Assembly (NCBI GenBank): GCA_026874595.1
Contig: CM049306.1
Span: forward strand, 80,624,142-80,688,141
DNA from: Sipunculus nudus
Lineage: Eukaryota; Annelida; Sipuncula; Golfingiida; Sipunculidae
Direction: 5' to 3'
DNA: 64,000 bases
The translations under genes were made by a program, and so were the position numbers. Below, in pieces: positions 61,233 through 64,000 of the stretch. Each line of letters begins with the position of its first letter. Positions within the stretch are counted from its first letter, which is position 1. The notes under the pieces are model-generated. The model worked only from the letters and a program-made list of their open reading frames with translations. It did no database searches and was not told the DNA's origin.

Positions 61233-63990
61233 GAAATTTTAAACTGTGCTAGAAATTACCGATAATACAGAAAAATGATAAAACTAAATCCTGCAACTAG
61301 ATTTCAAGAACTAGGAAATTTGCTAACATTTAAAAATTCAGCAAATTTGTTTCTTTAAGGCAAATAGTTTTGACTGTTAAAAGTAAAGTCCTATAGTAAT
61401 ACCTTAAAAAGATGCACACAGACATAAATAAAACCAAAGGACAGATAGGCAGCAGAACAGAAAGACAGGGTGAACATAAACTTCTTCAGGGACGGATACA
61501 GGATCTTGGATAAGGAGGGGCTCAACACCCAGGTATTTGTTAAAATGTGTAAGGGGGCCATGTACACTTCGAAAATAACTACGGAGAAGAAAACGGTGCG
61601 TGACCTCTGTTTTCCTGAGTTAACCTATATTTTTTCAATTTTTTTTTCTTTGATTTTGTAAGTTAGAAAATAGGGTGAGCACCACCTGCGGCCCGACTAA
61701 ATCCGTCTCTGTCCTTCGTTAGCTGTAGCAAGTAATGATACAAAGGAACTAAAGCAGGGTTTTCAATGGGCGGATGATTCGCGAAGGACGTGAATATCGA
61801 AAAACTGAAGTCTCTCTCCGAATGTGTCGCGACAATCCAGTCTAAATTAAGTGGGGTTTTCACGGAGCACACGAACGATTTCCTCGATACATTTGGAGAA
61901 AAACTTCTCCAAATGTTTGATTATGCCATTTTTTCTGAAATTCGCATCCTTCGCAAATTGTTCATGTGTCCCGTGAACCCCCAACTTAAACCATTTTTGC
62001 ACAGTTTGTGCGTAGTCCTCACAGTGTATGTGCGAATGTCGAGTATAGTGTTGCCAGTTCACATACGAGGAGAACACGCCACTAAAATACAAACTTGTGA
62101 ATATCGCACGAATCTCGGGCAAAATTCGTGCGGACATGCAAACTTTTCGCGCATATTTCGCGAATAACGAACGTCCTGCAACATCCATGCGACATTAATA
62201 ATATGTCGCGCGATCATCTTGCGACCGCCGATCCGACCGACACTTGCGCAGTATACAAATGACATGAAATGCGTTTAAGTGCATATGAACAGGTCGGAGA
62301 TTTTACGGTGATCACGCTTATGACGATTGTTTAGTTTATTTAGTCAGTAAATCACAAGCAAATCACGATCCGGACTGCTGGAAACGTTCCCAAGAAATTT
62401 CAAACTTTTTTTTTAATTTTCGCTGAACTAAAAGCGACTCCCGCGAACGAATGACGACGTATCCAAACTCCCGCGCATGTTTGGCGAACTTTACGGGCCT
62501 AAAATACGAATTTTGGACTTCGCCATTTTTTCGACATTCGCATCCTTCACGAATCGTCCACGTGCCCCGTAAAAAACCCTGCTTAAGGCAGAGAGTAGAC
62601 TCACCTACTGAAACTTCATAGACCAGTGAAGAGTTACTCAGGAAGACGTTTGTCCAATTCAAGTTTATCATCCATTCAGTTTCCCATCTGTACGTCAGCT
62701 TGTGATCTGGATAACAAAATGATTTTCAAATAAGATGGAATGTGTTTTCTTCTTTCAGTGAAAATGCAATAAAACACATTTATCAATATATTTATCCCCA
62801 ATGTAACGGGTATTCCGCATACAATAATGTTGTTCCCGACTGCATTTACATGTAACACTTACCTGTCGCAGTTGGTTTTGTCGTTTCGATGGACACGCCT
62901 GTTTCTACAGGATCACTGTGGTAACCTCCGTGATTGACAGCTCTCACTTGGACTGTGTATTTTCTGTCTGTTTTCAATGAAAGTCCGCTGATTTCACAAA
63001 AGCTTTCAGATGAGTCTGCTATATCTGTCCACTCCTTTACGGGCTGTGCAGACTCATCAAGGATCCTTATCTGTATATAAAGTGACATTGTGACATTGTG
63101 ATCATCTCTGTATATTTAAAATTTTAAGTTTTGTTACACTAAGGAAACTGAAATTTTTGTCTATGTAATAAATTACAATTGATGATAATACGTGAAAGTG
63201 CTTTGGCGCATGCATACATTAGGCGTGGCTAATACTTAACATTTCTATTTTCATTAGAGATCAATCAGACATAAGGGATTACTTATTTTATGGAGACAAC
63301 CCATAGGGCTTGCACATTAGTAAAATGACTACTGATAGAACAGTAACAAGATTATTATTGAATATATGTCATAAATCATTAAAACATCAATAACAATAAT
63401 CAGTGCACTATAATACACCGTTAACACATCTTCAAAGATCTCCAGTTTTACCCTCTATTTTTGTACATGAACAAAAATAAATAGAGAGCAAAGGCTCAAT
63501 TATATGAATAAATTGCTTGTAGAAATATACATTATTTTTCGCCAGTACTAAATTTGTACTGACATGTTTCCATCCTACAACCCCCCCCTTCTTTTATAAA
63601 TGATTTACTTATAAATTTGGTGCTAATAACGTGAATCATAATACACCTTAATATACAATGATTATACCTGGTATATTTTAATCCCTGATCTGTCGACAAA
63701 TCCTCGCCAGCCGATCCGCACATGGTCTGTTTGACAGTGATATTTTAATCTGGTCGGGTAATATGACGTAGACGCCATGATGACGAACACATCGGCATTA
63801 GTGACGTCAGGCGGTCCCTTTACCACCACTATGGGAGATGAAACCAGGTAAGATGTCAGGTCTTTTGAGTTGGTACAGCGAAGTGACAGGTAAATCTCTT
63901 GTCCGTGGACGTGTTTGGAGATGTCCACGTCGGCGCTGGATCCGGAGCTGGCGGTATACGGATGCACATCTGTGCTTCCTGGCACTGTTC
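60792..63990 (-). CDS. 3' end of a gene for an FN3-like module protein
   Basis: Four exons on the minus strand: 63990-63668, 63070-62863, 62706-62605 and 60970-60792, joined by GT-AG introns with matching phases (0, 1, 1) into 203 open codons after the first junction codon, then TAA. The modules resemble fibronectin type III: KYTVQVRAVNHGG and HFVSITAVNPAG carry the Tyr/Phe-x-Val...Ala-x-Asn G-strand pattern. IGWRGFVDRSGIKIYQIRIL resembles the W-GF-D-SGI-Y motif of large invertebrate multi-module proteins. The last exon begins at the same phase and motif (G|T) as the outermost exon, suggesting repeated exon units, the last cut short by the stop. Probably extracellular or cell-surface. The 5' part is outside the window. 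Confidence 0.8.
61160..61230. repeat. (TA)n in last intron of FN3-like gene
   Basis: Pure dinucleotide run. Confidence 0.95.
61752..62586. mobile_element. MITE with about 65-bp TIRs in last FN3-like intron
   Basis: Left AAGCAGGGTTTTCAATGGGC, with GATTCGCGAAGGACGTGAAT, pairs with right ATTCGCATCCTTCACGAATC and TAAAAAACCCTGCTTAA. A third copy of the terminal motif lies inside at about 61920-61985, and a palindrome CATTTGGAGAA-AAA-CTTCTCCAAATG lies at about 61889-61914. The open frames on both strands across it are not shared with any family I know. Confidence 0.75.
62605..62706 (-). CDS. FN3-like gene, penultimate exon
   Basis: 102 nt, phase 1 at both ends. Completes Asp/Gly at the junction, then HKLTYRWETEWMINLNWTNV to LVYEVSVG. 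Acceptor TTATCCAG, donor GTGAGT. Confidence 0.8.
62863..63070 (-). CDS. FN3-like gene, internal exon
   Basis: 208 nt, phase 0 to phase 1: IRILDESAQPVKEWTDIADS, FCEISGLSLKTDRKYTVQVR, AVNHGG to KPTATG. This is the clearest FN3-type module half in the gene. Acceptor TATACAG, donor GTAAGT. Confidence 0.85.
63668..63990 (-). CDS. FN3-like gene, outermost exon in window
   Basis: If the acceptor is ATACAG at the window edge, the exon is 323 nt: phase 1 in, phase 0 out, an exact fit. It encodes TVPGSTDVHPYTASSGSS, then EIYLSLRCTNSKDL, VVKGPPDVTNADVFVI and WRGFVDRSGIKIYQ. The frame also stays open to base 64000, so the edge acceptor is inferred, not proven. Confidence 0.75.
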
Positions 63991-64000
63991 CTGTATACAA

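Noticed and set aside
1-64000. CRISPR arrays, bacterial operons, rRNA or integrated virus genes
   Set aside because: Tandem repeats here lack unique spacers of constant size, genes have spliceosomal introns, and no rRNA or viral structural gene was recognised.

Overview
This is a stretch of animal nuclear genome. Genes are split by GT-AG introns, non-coding DNA is AT-rich, and the window is full of transposon debris, TA microsatellites and minisatellites. An aromatic amino acid decarboxylase, a Toll-like receptor (TLR) relic with a single LRRCT, a CCGTC-headed satellite element, a Penelope-like fragment and tRNA-type SINEs together suggest a lophotrochozoan, most likely a mollusc such as a bivalve. 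That placement is inference; no species marker is present. There is no bacterial-style operon, CRISPR array or rRNA.

Layout. 1-17.7 kb is intergenic and holds only repeats: LTR fragments, a TIR element, the 3' end of a Penelope-like retroelement with a hammerhead-like motif, a TC-rich satellite split by a solo LTR, and a decayed LINE. 17.76-33.71 kb (+) is a complete aromatic-L-amino-acid decarboxylase gene with 12 coding exons and 478 codons. Its introns are unusual. Intron 1 holds a decayed copy of coding exon 2. Intron 3 opens with about 39 copies of a 32-bp repeat that is a copy of the exon 3/intron 3 junction. Intron 4 carries a 36-bp minisatellite that looks seeded from the exon 4 donor. 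Intron 9 holds a 3.6-kb foldback element. 34.25-42.21 kb is one large composite repeat, bounded by inverted copies of a roughly 190-bp subrepeat, with two satellite-bearing TIR elements inside. 42.2-48.4 kb has only repeats (one SINE and two dispersed-repeat copies). 48.4-51.8 kb (-) holds a small TIR-domain relic and a nearly full-length Toll-like receptor pseudogene with two frameshifts and two stops. 52-60.7 kb has a solo LTR and a CAGTG-ended element. 60.79-63.99 kb (-) is the 3' end of a gene for a protein of fibronectin-III-like modules, which continues beyond the right edge.

The decarboxylase would make dopamine, serotonin or tyramine-type amines from aromatic amino acids. The TLR relic belonged to innate immunity. 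The right-hand gene is probably extracellular or a cell-surface protein. Nothing links the three functionally. The most unusual content is how minisatellites and a dead exon have arisen from the decarboxylase gene's own splice junctions and exons.
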